A stretch of 64,000 nt of DNA from Bacteroidota bacterium (GTDB lineage: Bacteria; Bacteroidota; Bacteroidia; AKYH767-A; 2013-40CM-41-45), in the NCBI GenBank assembly GCA_016721305.1, contig JADKIH010000005.1, positions 124,001 to 188,000 on the forward strand, read 5' to 3'. Every line of letters starts with the position of its first letter. The first letter of the stretch is position 1. The position numbers and the translations under genes are program-made. This document shows, piece by piece, positions 37,982-46,512 of the stretch. The notes beneath the pieces were generated by a model that searched no databases, was not told the origin of the DNA, and saw only the letters and a list, made by a program, of their open reading frames with translations.

Positions 37982-38560
37982 ATGAAAAAAATCACACTTC
38001 TCGCCCTTATGATGGCATCAACGGTATCGATTTTCGCACAATCATGGAAAATTGATCCGGCTCACTCAAAAGTTCACTTCACTGCCAGCTATCTGGTGAT
38101 CTCTGATGTGGATGGAGAATTCAAAAAATTCGATGGTACTTTCACTTCATCAAAAGCTGACTGGACAGATTTGCAAGCAACGGTTACAGTTGATGTGAAC
38201 AGCATCACTACTGACAACGACATGCGCGATGGTCACTTGAAAGGTGATGATTTCTTCAATGCAGAAAAATACCCGACAATTACTTTCAAAAGTACAGGCG
38301 TGAAAAGCTTAGGTGGCAATAAATATATGCTCATCGGCGATCTCACTATTCGTGATGTAACTAAGAGAGTTGAAATTCCGGTAGTATTCGGCGGAACAGT
38401 TAAAGATCCTTGGGGAAATTTAAAAGCAGGTTTCAAAGGAACAGGTAAAATCAACCGTAAAGAGTTCGGATTAAAATACACTAACGCTGCCGCAACAGGC
38501 GAAGCAGTCGTAGGTGATGAAGTAGAATTCACAATCGACTTGGTGTTAATCAAAGGTTAA
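37982..38560 (+). CDS. YceI-family periplasmic lipid-binding protein
   Basis: 192 residues with a signal peptide (MKKITLLALMMASTVSIFAQ). The mature domain is a YceI lipocalin-like barrel: SWKIDPAHSKVHFTASYLVI, GEFKKFDGTFTSSKADW, DMRDGHLKGDDFFNAEKYPT, FKSTGVKSLGG and LTIRDVTKRVEIPVVFGG. The fold binds isoprenoid or quinone-like molecules. It heads a group with a small ferredoxin-fold protein, a pirin and a MarR regulator, which suggests redox or stress-linked control. A strong promoter lies before it and a strong terminator follows. Confidence 0.92.
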   Translation: MKKITLLALMMASTVSIFAQSWKIDPAHSKVHFTASYLVISDVDGEFKKFDGTFTSSKADWTDLQATVTVDVNSITTDNDMRDGHLKGDDFFNAEKYPTITFKSTGVKSLGGNKYMLIGDLTIRDVTKRVEIPVVFGGTVKDPWGNLKAGFKGTGKINRKEFGLKYTNAAATGEAVVGDEVEFTIDLVLIKG

Positions 38561-38570
38561 TCACTTAACA

Positions 38571-38603
38571 AAAAGCCGGTTCTTTGAGAATCGGCTTTTT
38601 TTT
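38571..38603 (+). terminator. Rho-independent terminator
   Basis: 13-bp stem (38571-38583 with 38587-38599) containing AAAAGCCG and CGGCTTTT, one G-U pair, a TTG loop and a T run. It ends the YceI transcript before the downstream genes. Confidence 0.9.
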
Positions 38604-38613
38604 AGCACATTGA

Positions 38614-38697
38614 AGACGGGTTGCGGGTTACGGGGTGCGAGTTACGGGTTACGGGTTACGGGGTGCGAGTTACGAGTTGCGGGTTACGGGGTGCGAT
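38614..38697. repeat. Heptamer array, GGGTTAC/GGGTTGC type
   Basis: About twelve 7-bp units (GGGTTGC, GGGTTAC, GGGGTGC, GAGTTAC) lie directly after the YceI terminator. Unlike most arrays here they have no inverted partner nearby. Confidence 0.9.
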
Positions 38698-38833
38698 GAC
38701 GATAACGAAAAAAAGTGCTTACTTGTAAGCCCGTATTTTTAAAAGAAAGTACTGATCACCGTCTAACCGTTCACCATTTAACCGATCACGACAAAACCGA
38801 TCACCAATTACAAACAAGAAAGAAAGAAGCAAG

Positions 38834-39130
38834 ATGCTACAATACATGGTCACCGTCACACTCCCGGAGGTATTCTCTCCGAGATTCGTTTCATTGATCC
38901 CTGAGCAAAGAGCAATGGTTCATGAAATGATGGACGAAGGAGTGATTTTAAATTATTCTCTATCGCACAACAGAACTACGCTTTGGATAACGATGATTGC
39001 CAAAACAGAAGCTGATGTACTTCATCAGATTTCTCGTTTCCCATTGGCACGTTACATGAAATCGGAAATCACTGAACTGATGTTTCATCATGTAGCCGAG
39101 TTCGTAATGCCTGAGCCTTCTTTGAACTAA
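38834..39130 (+). CDS. Small muconolactone-isomerase-like protein
   Basis: 98 residues with a ferredoxin-like alpha-beta layout: YMVTVTLPEVFSPRFVSLIP, helix EQRAMVHEMMDEGVIL, strand TTLWITMIAKTEADVLHQI and FPLARYMKSEITEL. This resembles muconolactone delta-isomerase-like and related dimeric alpha-beta-barrel proteins. No aromatic degradation genes are nearby, so an enzyme role is unproven. It sits between YceI and pirin in a MarR-linked group. Confidence 0.65.
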   Translation: MLQYMVTVTLPEVFSPRFVSLIPEQRAMVHEMMDEGVILNYSLSHNRTTLWITMIAKTEADVLHQISRFPLARYMKSEITELMFHHVAEFVMPEPSLN

Positions 39131-39185
39131 TTATGAATTCAAAATTTAAAATTCTGAATTCATAATTCTAAATTCCCTAAAAACA

Positions 39186-39895
39186 ATGAAAACAATTTTC
39201 CACCCGACCAATGAACGCGGTCATGCTAATCATGGTTGGTTAAATGCTCATCACAGTTTTAGTTTTGCCAATTGGTACGACCCTACTCGTATTCATTTCG
39301 GAATGCTTCGTGTACTGAACGACGATATCGTTCAGGGCGGCGAGGGTTTTGGAATGCATCCACATAACGATATGGAAATTATCACCATCATCAATCATGG
39401 TGCTTTGGAACATCGCGATAATATGGGCAATGGATCTGTCATTCGTCCGGGCGATGTGCAAGTCATGAGCGCCGGCCGTGGTGTCATGCACTCTGAATTC
39501 AATCCCTCTCCTTCAGAAGAAACCAATCTGTTTCAGATCTGGATTTTTCCAAAAGAAAAACATATTGCTCCCCGATACGATCAAAAACATTTGATGTAAG
39601 CAAGAGAAACAATTCCATTCAAATGGTCGCTTCCGGCTTTTATCGCGGTGAAGAATTATACATTCATCAGGATGCTGCTCTCTCGCTCGGAAAATTTGAT
39701 GCAGGAAAAGAATTAACTTATCAGATTGCTCAACCCGGAAATGGCGTGTACATTATGGTTGTCGAAGGCTCAGTTACAATCGACGGCCATGAAATGAATC
39801 GTCGCGATGCTATCGGTGTTTGGGAAACTGCAGACGTCAAAATTCAGGCGACGACGGCAAGCGAATTATTATTCATCGACGTCCCAATGAACTAA
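39186..39895 (+). pseudogene. Pirin-family protein, frame broken once
   Basis: The two frames together make a full pirin of about 236 residues. The N-terminal cupin has GFGMHPHNDMEIITIINHGA, LEHRDNMGNGSVIRPGD and GVMHSEFNPS with the metal-site His residues; the second frame begins at VASGFYRGEELYIHQDA and ends LLFIDVPMN. Translation stops at 39599 after QKHLM, but one extra T in the TTT at 39590-39592 restores KHFDVSKRNN and joins the frames. Pirins are metal-binding redox sensors or quercetinase-like enzymes. It lies 8 bp before the MarR gene. A sequencing error is the likeliest reason for the break. Confidence 0.8.
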
Positions 39896-39903
39896 GCAAG
39901 AAG

Positions 39904-40353
39904 ATGGAACTCGAAAAGGAAATCAACCAAAAACGCTTTAGAAGCGAGAGCCACAAACTCATGGTGAACATCATCTATACCTTCAACTGGTTAAACAGTC
40001 GGCACTACGAATTTCTTAAGCCATTCGATATAACCAGCCAGCAGTTTAATGTTCTCCGCATATTACGCGGACAACAATCTCAACCGGCCAGCATCAAACT
40101 TATACGTGAACGAATGCTCGATAAAATGAGCGACGCTTCCCGAATTGTAGAAAAACTTCGTCTCAAAGGATTAGCCGAACGCCACATCTGCGCTCACGAC
40201 CGCCGTTCCTGCCAGGTCTTCATCACTCAAAAAGGAATGGACCTCCTCACCGAAATCGATAAGCTCGATGACCAGATGGAAACTTTTTCGGCGCAGCTCA
40301 CTGCGGAAGAGCAGAGGACTTTGAATTTATTGTTGGATAAGTTGCGGGGCTGA
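39904..40353 (+). CDS. MarR-family transcriptional regulator
   Basis: 149 residues from the ATG at 39904. The winged helix-turn-helix is visible: FDITSQQFNVLRILRGQQSQ, IRERMLDKMSDASRIVEKLR, GLAERHICAHDRRSCQVFIT. The wing contains the conserved D-R-R-S. It probably controls the adjacent pirin, small protein and YceI genes, because MarR-YceI-pirin sets are common in Bacteroidota and respond to oxidants or phenolic ligands. No operator could be identified by eye. The stop is followed at once by an octamer fold-back array. Confidence 0.9.
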   Translation: MELEKEINQKRFRSESHKLMVNIIYTFNWLNSRHYEFLKPFDITSQQFNVLRILRGQQSQPASIKLIRERMLDKMSDASRIVEKLRLKGLAERHICAHDRRSCQVFITQKGMDLLTEIDKLDDQMETFSAQLTAEEQRTLNLLLDKLRG

Positions 40354-40498
40354 CAATTCGTTAATTAGTTAATTAGTTGATTAGTTAATTTTTCGTTCTT
40401 AAAAGCTCTAATCTGCTCAATTTAGGATGCGATGAAATGAATGATTGACTTTATCTCGCCACATTAACTAATCAACTAATTAACCAATTAACGAATTG
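40352..40498. repeat. Fold-back octamer array (TTAATTAG)
   Basis: GTTAATTAGTTAATTAGTTG units at 40360-40398 and inverted AACTAATCAACTAATTAACC units at 40465-40498, with a 66-bp spacer. The array follows the MarR stop by about 6 bp. Confidence 0.88.
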
Positions 40499-40542
40499 CA
40501 AAGGGTTTGCCAACTCCCAAAAAAGTTCTAAATTGCGGTCAG

Positions 40543-41579
40543 ATGGCAAGCATAGAACAACACATCTCCGAACTACTGTATGATCATGATTGCGTGATTG
40601 TTCCGTCGTTAGGTGGCTTTTTGGCTTCTAATCAGGATGCTTTTATAGGGCCGGGAAATTCGATCTTCCCTCCTTTCCGCAAAATTGCCTTTAATGTCTA
40701 TCTGAAAAAAATGATGGACTTCTTGCCAATCACTTAGTCGAATACGAAAACCTTTCTTACCAGCAGGCGATTCAGCAAATCGAATTGTTTGTCAATACTT
40801 GCTTGTCGGATATGAACGACGGTAAAAAGGTATTGCTTAAAAATATCGGAACGCTTTACTTCGATCGCGAACACAATTTGCAATTTGAAGCAGCAAAAAA
40901 TTCGAATCACCTGAAAGAAAGCTTCGGAATGGATGCTCTTCAGGCGATGCCGATTCGTCGTGATCAGGTTAAAATTCCTGTTCGTACGATCACGCCGAAA
41001 GAAATTCGTCCTTCGCAGCCGGCTCCGAAGAAAGTCATTTCAAAAAGCCTCAAAAAAAATCATCGCCCGATAGGCATCATTGCTATTGCTGCTGCGGCTC
41101 TTTGGTTTTCTTTTAATGTCTATTTAATCGCTCCGAAAAAGTACGAATCAGCTTCGCTTGTTCCGTTCGACAGTCAGTCAATTGCCCTCAAAATTTCAGA
41201 TACCACTAAACCTGCTGCCGGTACTCCTCCGGTACAAGCTCCGGTAAAAGTTGAAACCGTTTTTGTGGCAACAACAGCCGCTGCCGATACGACGACAACT
41301 GCGAATAAGGTTATTGCTCCTGAAAAGAAGGACTCGTTATCGTTATCGTTATCGAAATCAAATCACCACTACGTAATTGCCGGCGTTTTTAAAATTCATG
41401 AAAACGGACTTTCGCTGGTAAAAACTTTGCGTGAACAAGGATTTGCCGATGCCAATTTCGTCGAAGCCAACGGACGTACCTACGTTTTTTATGAGGGCTT
41501 CGAAAATCAATCAGATGCCGCTGCTCTGAATGATAGCCTGAAAGAGAAAAATCTCCAAGGCTGGATCTGGAATTTCTAA
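40543..41579 (+). pseudogene. HU-CCDC81 and SPOR domain protein, frame broken once
   Basis: The first frame encodes MASIEQHISELLYDHDCVIV and PSLGGFLASNQDAFI, typical of the Bacteroidota CCDC81-like HU domain, but stops after about 65 residues. The second frame continues NDGLLANHLVEYENLSYQQ, a second HU-like domain, a membrane helix (IGIIAIAAAALWFSFNVYLI), a Thr/Ala-rich linker and a C-terminal SPOR domain (YVIAGVFKIHENGLSLVKTL, VFYEGFENQSDAAAL). An A7 tract at 40705-40711 with one A missing explains the shift. SPOR domains bind denuded peptidoglycan at division sites. This family probably links envelope division to the cell interior. Confidence 0.8.
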
Positions 41580-41796
41580 CATTCCGATCACACCCTACCA
41601 CGTAAATTTATTTCTCTGAGCATCAAGTCCATTAATTGACCTAATTGTATTGTGCTCTGAATTAGCATTTTAGCAAGTCAGCAAAATAGACGGGAATGCA
41701 AACTTCAAAGCCTGTTTCTCGTATTCAGTCAAGAAGCTTATTTGTTTAAAGCTTAAAATCAGCCTAAATTGCAGTACTAATTATTGCCCGTCATCA

Positions 41797-43270
41797 ATGA
41801 GTTCGTTACGCCAAGGTCTAAACCAGAAATTATTACAGAAGCTTTCTCCACAGCAAATTCAGCTGATGAAGCTTTTACAAATTCCTGTCGCCAATCTTGA
41901 ACAACGAATCAAAGAAGAGATGCAGGAAAATCCGGCACTTGAAGAAGGCAATGAAGAGACGGATGAAGAATATAAGACTGAAGAAGAGGAAGAGTTAGAT
42001 AATAACGAAGACGATGAGGAAATCGGCGAGCGCGAAGATGATATCAGCTTAGACGAATACCTTGCCGATGATGATATTCCTGATTACAAAACTTCTGTCA
42101 ACAACATCGCCCGACGACGACCGGAAAGAAATTCCGTTTAGCGTGCAGGGAAATTTCCAGGACCAGGTTTTAGCACAATTATACGTTCTCGATTTTGATG
42201 ATCGCGCATATCATATTGCCGAACAATTAGTAGGCAGCATCGACGACGATGGTTATCTGCGTCGTGAGCTCTCTGCAATTGTCGATGATCTTGCCTTTTC
42301 ACAAAACATACAAACGACGGCTGAAGAACTTGAAAAGGTTCTTTTAGCCATTCAGACTCTTGATCCTCCGGGTATCGGAGCGCGCTCTCTTCAAGAATGC
42401 TTGCTGATTCAGCTCGACCGAAAAGAACAAAAGCGCGAATCGGTTGTAACTGCCCGTCGTATTTTAAAAAATCATTTCGACGAATTCTCTAAAAAGCATT
42501 ACGAGAAAATCGCGAAAGATCTGAATCTTGATTCGGACGGAATTAAAAAAGCCATTGATGAAATTTTAAAGCTGAATCCAAGACCGGGAAATACAGCCAG
42601 TCAGGGTCAGCGATCTATTGAGCATATCATTCCCGACTTCTTAATCAGCAATAACGACGGAGTACTCGAACTCACTCTAAATGCGCGCAACGCGCCGGAG
42701 ATGAAGATCAGTCGTGATTACAGAGAAATGCTCGATCACTACAGCAAAGACAAGAAGAATTCAAAAGCGAATAAAGAAGCCATTCAATTTGTGAAGCAGA
42801 AATTAGATTCTGCCAAATGGTTTATCGATGCTTTGAAACAACGTCAGCATACGCTTTACCATACCATGCATACTATCATGGAATATCAGTACGAATATTT
42901 CCTCGAAGGCGACATTCGGAAGCTGAAGAAAATGGTATTGCGTGATATTGCGGAGAAGATCAACATGGATATTTCTACCGTGTCGCGTGTGGCAAACAGT
43001 AAATATGTACAAACGCATTTCGGGACTTTTCTTTTGAAGAGCTTTTTCTCCGAAGGATTATCGACTGAAAGCGGTGAGGAAGTATCGAGCAAAGAAGTAA
43101 AACAAATTCTCACCGATTGTATAGGAGCAGAAAACAAGCGCAAGCCATTAACCGATGATGCTCTGACAAAAATCCTGAATGAAAAAGGCTATAACATAGC
43201 CCGCAGAACGGTAGCGAAATACCGTGAAATGCTCGACATCCCTGTGGCGCGCTTACGCAAGGAACTATGA
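41797..43270 (+). pseudogene. rpoN: RNA polymerase sigma-54 factor, frame broken once
   Basis: Together the two frames give about 490 residues of a complete sigma-54. Region I is Gln/Leu-rich (QKLLQKLSPQQIQLMKLLQI), an acidic region II follows, and the core-binding and DNA-binding parts include IQTLDPPGIGARSLQECLLI, LKLNPRPGNTASQGQ, DIAEKINMDISTVSRVANSK and the RpoN box ARRTVAKYREMLDIP. The frames are offset by +1 (or -2) near 42100-42107 (SVNN then SPDDDRKEIPF), so the break is a gain of one or loss of two bases in ACAACATCG. An essential-looking factor broken only here suggests an assembly error. It overlaps the next gene by ATGA. Confidence 0.88.
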
Positions 43271-43875
43271 ACCGCCAACTCGCTCAGTTTTTGTCGATCG
43301 TTCTGCATCCCGTTCTGATGCCGACATACGCATTGTTTTTCATTTTCGGCAACACCACATTCCTGACCTTCTCCACACCCGATTTAGTGAAGAAGGCAAT
43401 CTTCTATATTGTTGTTATCAATACTCTGATTTTTCCCGTTGTCATTACTTACATCTTATATCGGACAAAAGTAATTCAGTCGTTCCAAATGGAACGACGC
43501 GAAGAACGACAGGTTCCCTATATCAGCAATTTACTTTTACTTTTCGTTGCCGCCTATCTCGTCCACACGCTGAGACTGCCCGCATTATTTTTCCGACTGC
43601 TATTGGGCGCTGCCTCATCCGTTATGATCGCACTATTTGTAAATTTCAAATGGAAGATCAGCATTCACATGATCGGCATCGGCGCTTTAACCGGAACTTT
43701 ATTCGGACTTACCACCCTACTTGCCATCGACCTCCGTACGGCTATTGTAGCATGTTTCCTGGTTGCCGGCCTTCTAGGAACAGCAAGATTAAGTTTAGGC
43801 GCTCACCAACCGATGCAGATTTATGCGGGGTTTGTGGTGGGGTTTTTTTGTGAGTATTACTTTCTGGGGGTTTGA
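43267..43875 (+). CDS. PAP2-like integral membrane protein
   Basis: 202 residues with about six membrane helices (MNRQLAQFLSIVLHPVLMPT onward). Segments SIHMIGIGALTG and ARLSLGAHQPMQIYAGFVVG resemble motifs C2 and C3 of type 2 phosphatidic acid phosphatases, but the KX6RP motif is not clear, so catalysis is uncertain. It overlaps rpoN by four bases (ATGA), implying translational coupling. The stop is 4 bp from a long heptamer array. Confidence 0.75.
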   Translation: MNRQLAQFLSIVLHPVLMPTYALFFIFGNTTFLTFSTPDLVKKAIFYIVVINTLIFPVVITYILYRTKVIQSFQMERREERQVPYISNLLLLFVAAYLVHTLRLPALFFRLLLGAASSVMIALFVNFKWKISIHMIGIGALTGTLFGLTTLLAIDLRTAIVACFLVAGLLGTARLSLGAHQPMQIYAGFVVGFFCEYYFLGV

Positions 43876-43879
43876 ATTG

Positions 43880-44004
43880 GTAAGTTGTAAGTAGTAAGTT
43901 GACTTGCTGTTGGTAAGTTGTAAGTTGTAAATTGTAAGTAGTAAGTAGTAAGTAGTAAGTAGTAAGTTGTAAGTTGTAAGTTGTAAGTTGTAAGTTGACT
44001 TGCT
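43880..44004. repeat. GTAAGTA/GTAAGTT array, left arm of a 900-bp fold-back
   Basis: About 15 heptamers (GTAAGTT, GTAAGTA, ATTGTAA), broken twice by AAGTTGACTTGCTGTTG. The same boundary motif occurs at 18113. The inverted partner array is at 44698-44780, with the S23 gene between them. Confidence 0.92.
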
Positions 44005-44109
44005 GTTGACAATGGGTAGTCCTATTTACATTTCTGTATGTAATTTGTATAGGACTATGGTTTTCGAATTTGACACAACGCCCTTTCTCATTCATGAAAA
44101 ATCAGCAAC

Positions 44110-44144
44110 TAATATCCTGCATATATAGAATGCAAATGATATTA
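44110..44144. promoter_or_regulatory. Nested inverted repeat upstream of the S23 gene
   Basis: TAATATC (44110-44116) pairs with GATATTA (44138-44144) and inner TGCAT (44118-44122) with ATGCA (44130-44134). It lies 32 bp before the start codon and could be an operator or an RNA hairpin. Confidence 0.45.
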
Positions 44145-44176
44145 ATGCGCTTTATTTTTGCTGAAAATATTTTTTT

Positions 44177-44578
44177 ATGCAAAATGGATATAAAGATCTC
44201 ATAGTTTGGAAAAAAGGGATTGAATTAGCTGAGGCAATCTATAAACACACAGAAGGCTTTCCGAAAAAAGAGTTATTTGGAATTACTTCGCAATTGCGAC
44301 GAGCTGCTGTCTCTAATCCTTCAAATATTGCGGAAGGTTGGTCAAGAGACTCACCAAAATATTTCATTCAATTTTTAAATATTGCAAAGGGTTCACTTGC
44401 CGAAGTTGAAACTCAGCTTATCCTTGCCGGCCGACTTCAATTTATGAAGAATGAAGCTCTATTAATTATTTTTAAATCGATAGAGCATTTGGCAAGAATG
44501 TTAAATGCACTTATTAATTCAATCCAGAAATCGTTAAAAACCCCTAACTCAAAGGATACACACTTAAACGAACCCTGA
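44177..44578 (+). CDS. Four-helix-bundle protein, S23 / 23S intervening-sequence family
   Basis: 133 residues of the family first found in 23S rRNA intervening sequences: KDLIVWKKGIELAEAIYKHT, FPKKELFGITSQLRRAAVSN, PSNIAEGWSRDSPKYFIQFL, NIAKGSLAEVETQLILAGRL. It is all alpha-helical, dimer- or pentamer-forming, and basic. The same fold is used by Avd of diversity-generating retroelements, but no reverse transcriptase is present here. It is not inside an rRNA gene; instead it lies between two inverted heptamer arrays, which is unusual and may mean it is cargo of the fold-back. Confidence 0.88.
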   Translation: MQNGYKDLIVWKKGIELAEAIYKHTEGFPKKELFGITSQLRRAAVSNPSNIAEGWSRDSPKYFIQFLNIAKGSLAEVETQLILAGRLQFMKNEALLIIFKSIEHLARMLNALINSIQKSLKTPNSKDTHLNEP

Positions 44579-44697
44579 AGAATTTTCGATCGCATAAGAT
44601 TGTTGTGATTAGATACGCCGAAAAATTAGCAATCACCCCACTCTAGTATAATCCAATTAAACCAATAAAAGCAAATACGTAAAATGATGCCTACGTA

Positions 44698-44780
44698 TAG
44701 TCAACTTACTACTTACAACTTGCTACATACAACTTACCAACACCAAGTCAACTTACTACTTACTACTTACAACTTACCAA
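44698..44780. repeat. Inverted GTAAGTA array, right arm
   Basis: CAACTTACTACTTACAACTT-type units, starting AGTCAACTT and ending 3 bp before the stop of the next minus-strand gene. It is the inverse of 43880-44004. Confidence 0.92.
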
Positions 44781-44783
44781 GCC

Positions 44784-45488
44784 CTAAAACGTAAACGTCA
44801 CCCCCACCGAATACGGCGTCAACGACGGCCCTTTGTCTTTTTTGAAAACGTCGACTAAGGAGTAGTAGACGGATGCGGAGATGCCGCCGTAACCGATTCG
44901 GCCGGTTAAGCCGTATTGGAAGCTGTTGAGATTTTTGATATCGTAAGTTTTTACTTTACCGTTTTTGTCTTCGTACTTTGTATGACTTTGTACGAGGTAT
45001 CCGGCTTTCATTCCCACGCTAACTTTGAAACGTCGTTCGTGCGAATTTTCGGTAGTACGCAACCGAACTTCGAAAGCTGCATCAATAAAATTGAGTGAAA
45101 GTTTGTTCAGATTTACATCGAGTGAATCGGGCAATTTGTAAAGCTGCGATGTGTTTGATGAATCATTGTAGAAAATGGTCGCATCGGTATGGACATTCTG
45201 AGAAGAGAATCCGAGTCCGTATCCGATTCCGAAATGACCGCTCTCCGTCATTTTTTCTTTCATGATTAAAAAACTAAGTCCCCGGGAACGGAAAGGTTTT
45301 GCTTTGAATTCGGATGGCAGTCCGCTCCAGTTGTCGGAGGAAAGAGTGAGTATAAATAGGTCATCGGCGCTGGCAATGGTTGAAAGGGCGCTGGCAGCAG
45401 CTGAACTTTGTGGCTGAGGCTGAGTCTCTTGCGCATTAGAGAGGAAAGAAATACCTGAAAGGAGAAGGATGCTAAGGAGCTTTTTCAT
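44784..45488 (-). CDS. Outer-membrane beta-barrel protein
   Basis: 234 residues with a signal peptide (MKKLLSILLLSGISFLSNAQ). The mature protein has about eight amphipathic strands (FGIGYGLGFSSQNVHTD, FKVSVGMKAGYLVQSHTKY, SFQYGLTGRIGYGGISASVY) and ends in VGVTFTF, a C-terminal aromatic residue typical of barrels assembled by BAM. It resembles the OmpW/PorT-like group of Bacteroidota, but PorT cannot be claimed. The stop abuts the inverted heptamer array. Confidence 0.78.
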   Translation of the reverse strand: MKKLLSILLLSGISFLSNAQETQPQPQSSAAASALSTIASADDLFILTLSSDNWSGLPSEFKAKPFRSRGLSFLIMKEKMTESGHFGIGYGLGFSSQNVHTDATIFYNDSSNTSQLYKLPDSLDVNLNKLSLNFIDAAFEVRLRTTENSHERRFKVSVGMKAGYLVQSHTKYEDKNGKVKTYDIKNLNSFQYGLTGRIGYGGISASVYYSLVDVFKKDKGPSLTPYSVGVTFTF

Positions 45489-45590
45489 GAGCTATATTTT
45501 TGAGGATTGAGGCTGCCCGGATAACAATAACCGAACCGAAACACGTCCATTTTGCAGTAAATCTACATAAAAGCCGATCTACTTATTCTA

Positions 45591-45622
45591 TTTGCGATTA
45601 TTCACGGCAAAAGATACATTTG
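45591..45622 (+). promoter_or_regulatory. tRNA promoter TTTG-N20-TACATTTG
   Basis: TTTG (45591-45594) and TACATTTG (45615-45622) are consensus -33 and -7 elements with a 20-bp spacer. Transcription would begin about 30 bp before the mature tRNA end. Confidence 0.8.
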
Positions 45623-45657
45623 TGACCCATTTTCAGGGATACGTCTCTGAATTGGAA

Positions 45658-45731
45658 GGGCCCTTAGCTCATTCGGTTAGAGCACCTGACTCATAATCAG
45701 GTGGTACTTGGTTCGATCCCAAGAGGGCCCA
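45658..45731 (+). tRNA. tRNA with anticodon CAU, probably Ile2 (or elongator Met)
   Basis: 74 nt folding into a complete cloverleaf: acceptor GGGCCCT / AGGGCCC, D arm GCTC/GAGC, anticodon arm CCTGA-CTCATAA-TCAGG, variable loop TGGTA, T arm CTTGG-TTCGATC-CCAAG, discriminator A. CCA is not encoded. The GGGCCC acceptor and CTCATAA loop resemble tRNA-Ile2, whose C34 is made lysidine by TilS; methionine identity cannot be excluded. GTGTGAG-like repeats follow at 45735-45785. Confidence 0.93.
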
Positions 45732-45825
45732 CTGGTAGTGTGAGAGTAAGTGTGGGTGTGAGTTGTGTGAGTGTGAGTGTGAGTGGTGACCCGCTCCCTA
45801 ATTCCGCACTTATTTTTGGATCAGA

Positions 45826-46464
45826 TTATTCGCTTTTTATTCTGGATAATCTTACTAACCAAAAACCTCTGGCTAATATGGCGTATCCGATGATTCCGAT
45901 GATATTCTGAATAAACCAAATTTGCTTTAGTAAGCCTGTATCCATTAAACCGAAAATGAAATTGGCACAGAAAAAATAAAAAAAGATTCCGGATACGAAC
46001 CAAAAATCTCCTTGCTTTAAAAGCTCACCTGAGTCTCTGCTCATTTTTAAAAGCACTATTACACAGTTGACCGATAATCCTAAACTAACTATCATATCAA
46101 AAGGGGGATTATACTTGATTTCCTTTGATTGAACGATATACAGCGTAATTAGCCATAGAGAGAAGACTGCAATAAGAATAATTCTTGTAACACTTTTGAT
46201 TTTCTCCTTCTCGCTTCCCAAAACTCTCCCTAGATACCAAAACAAAAAGAGTGGCTCAATCAACGCATATACCAAATAGATATATTGCCCATATTGACTG
46301 TTATGAATAAACGGTTTTGAGCAGTCGACCAGAAATCCAAGTAGTAGAAAAAATAAAAAATATTTGTGTCTGGGTAGCGAATAACGAAAAGCAATTAACC
46401 CAAATACGATAGGGATAACCGTGCTAAAAGTTGAAAGGTAGCCGAAGAGGTGATATAAATCCAT
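45826..46464 (-). CDS. Six- to seven-helix membrane protein, cassette A second gene
   Basis: 212 residues with about six or seven membrane helices and no signal peptide. Landmarks: LFGYLSTFSTVIPIVFGLIA, YGQYIYLVYALIEPLFLFWY, KQGDFWFVSGIFFYFFCANF and KQIWFIQNIIGIIGYAILAR. It is clearly paralogous to the protein at 53399-54019, sharing KQGDFW / RQKDFW, GIFxYxFCAxF and xIWFxxN. I know of no named family. It follows the lipoprotein gene (46513-47361) by 48 bp, as its paralogue follows its own partner. The motif pattern resembles 7TM sensors found beside histidine kinases in Bacteroidota, but no kinase is adjacent. Confidence 0.8.
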   Translation of the reverse strand: MDLYHLFGYLSTFSTVIPIVFGLIAFRYSLPRHKYFLFFLLLGFLVDCSKPFIHNSQYGQYIYLVYALIEPLFLFWYLGRVLGSEKEKIKSVTRIILIAVFSLWLITLYIVQSKEIKYNPPFDMIVSLGLSVNCVIVLLKMSRDSGELLKQGDFWFVSGIFFYFFCANFIFGLMDTGLLKQIWFIQNIIGIIGYAILARGFWLVRLSRIKSE

Positions 46465-46512
46465 AAATGCTGTTGCAAATTAACAGCATTTATGGAATTT
46501 ACCAACGATCTG

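Noticed and set aside
44177..44578. Diversity-generating retroelement accessory gene (Avd)
   Set aside because: The fold is shared, but there is no reverse transcriptase, template repeat or variable repeat in the window.
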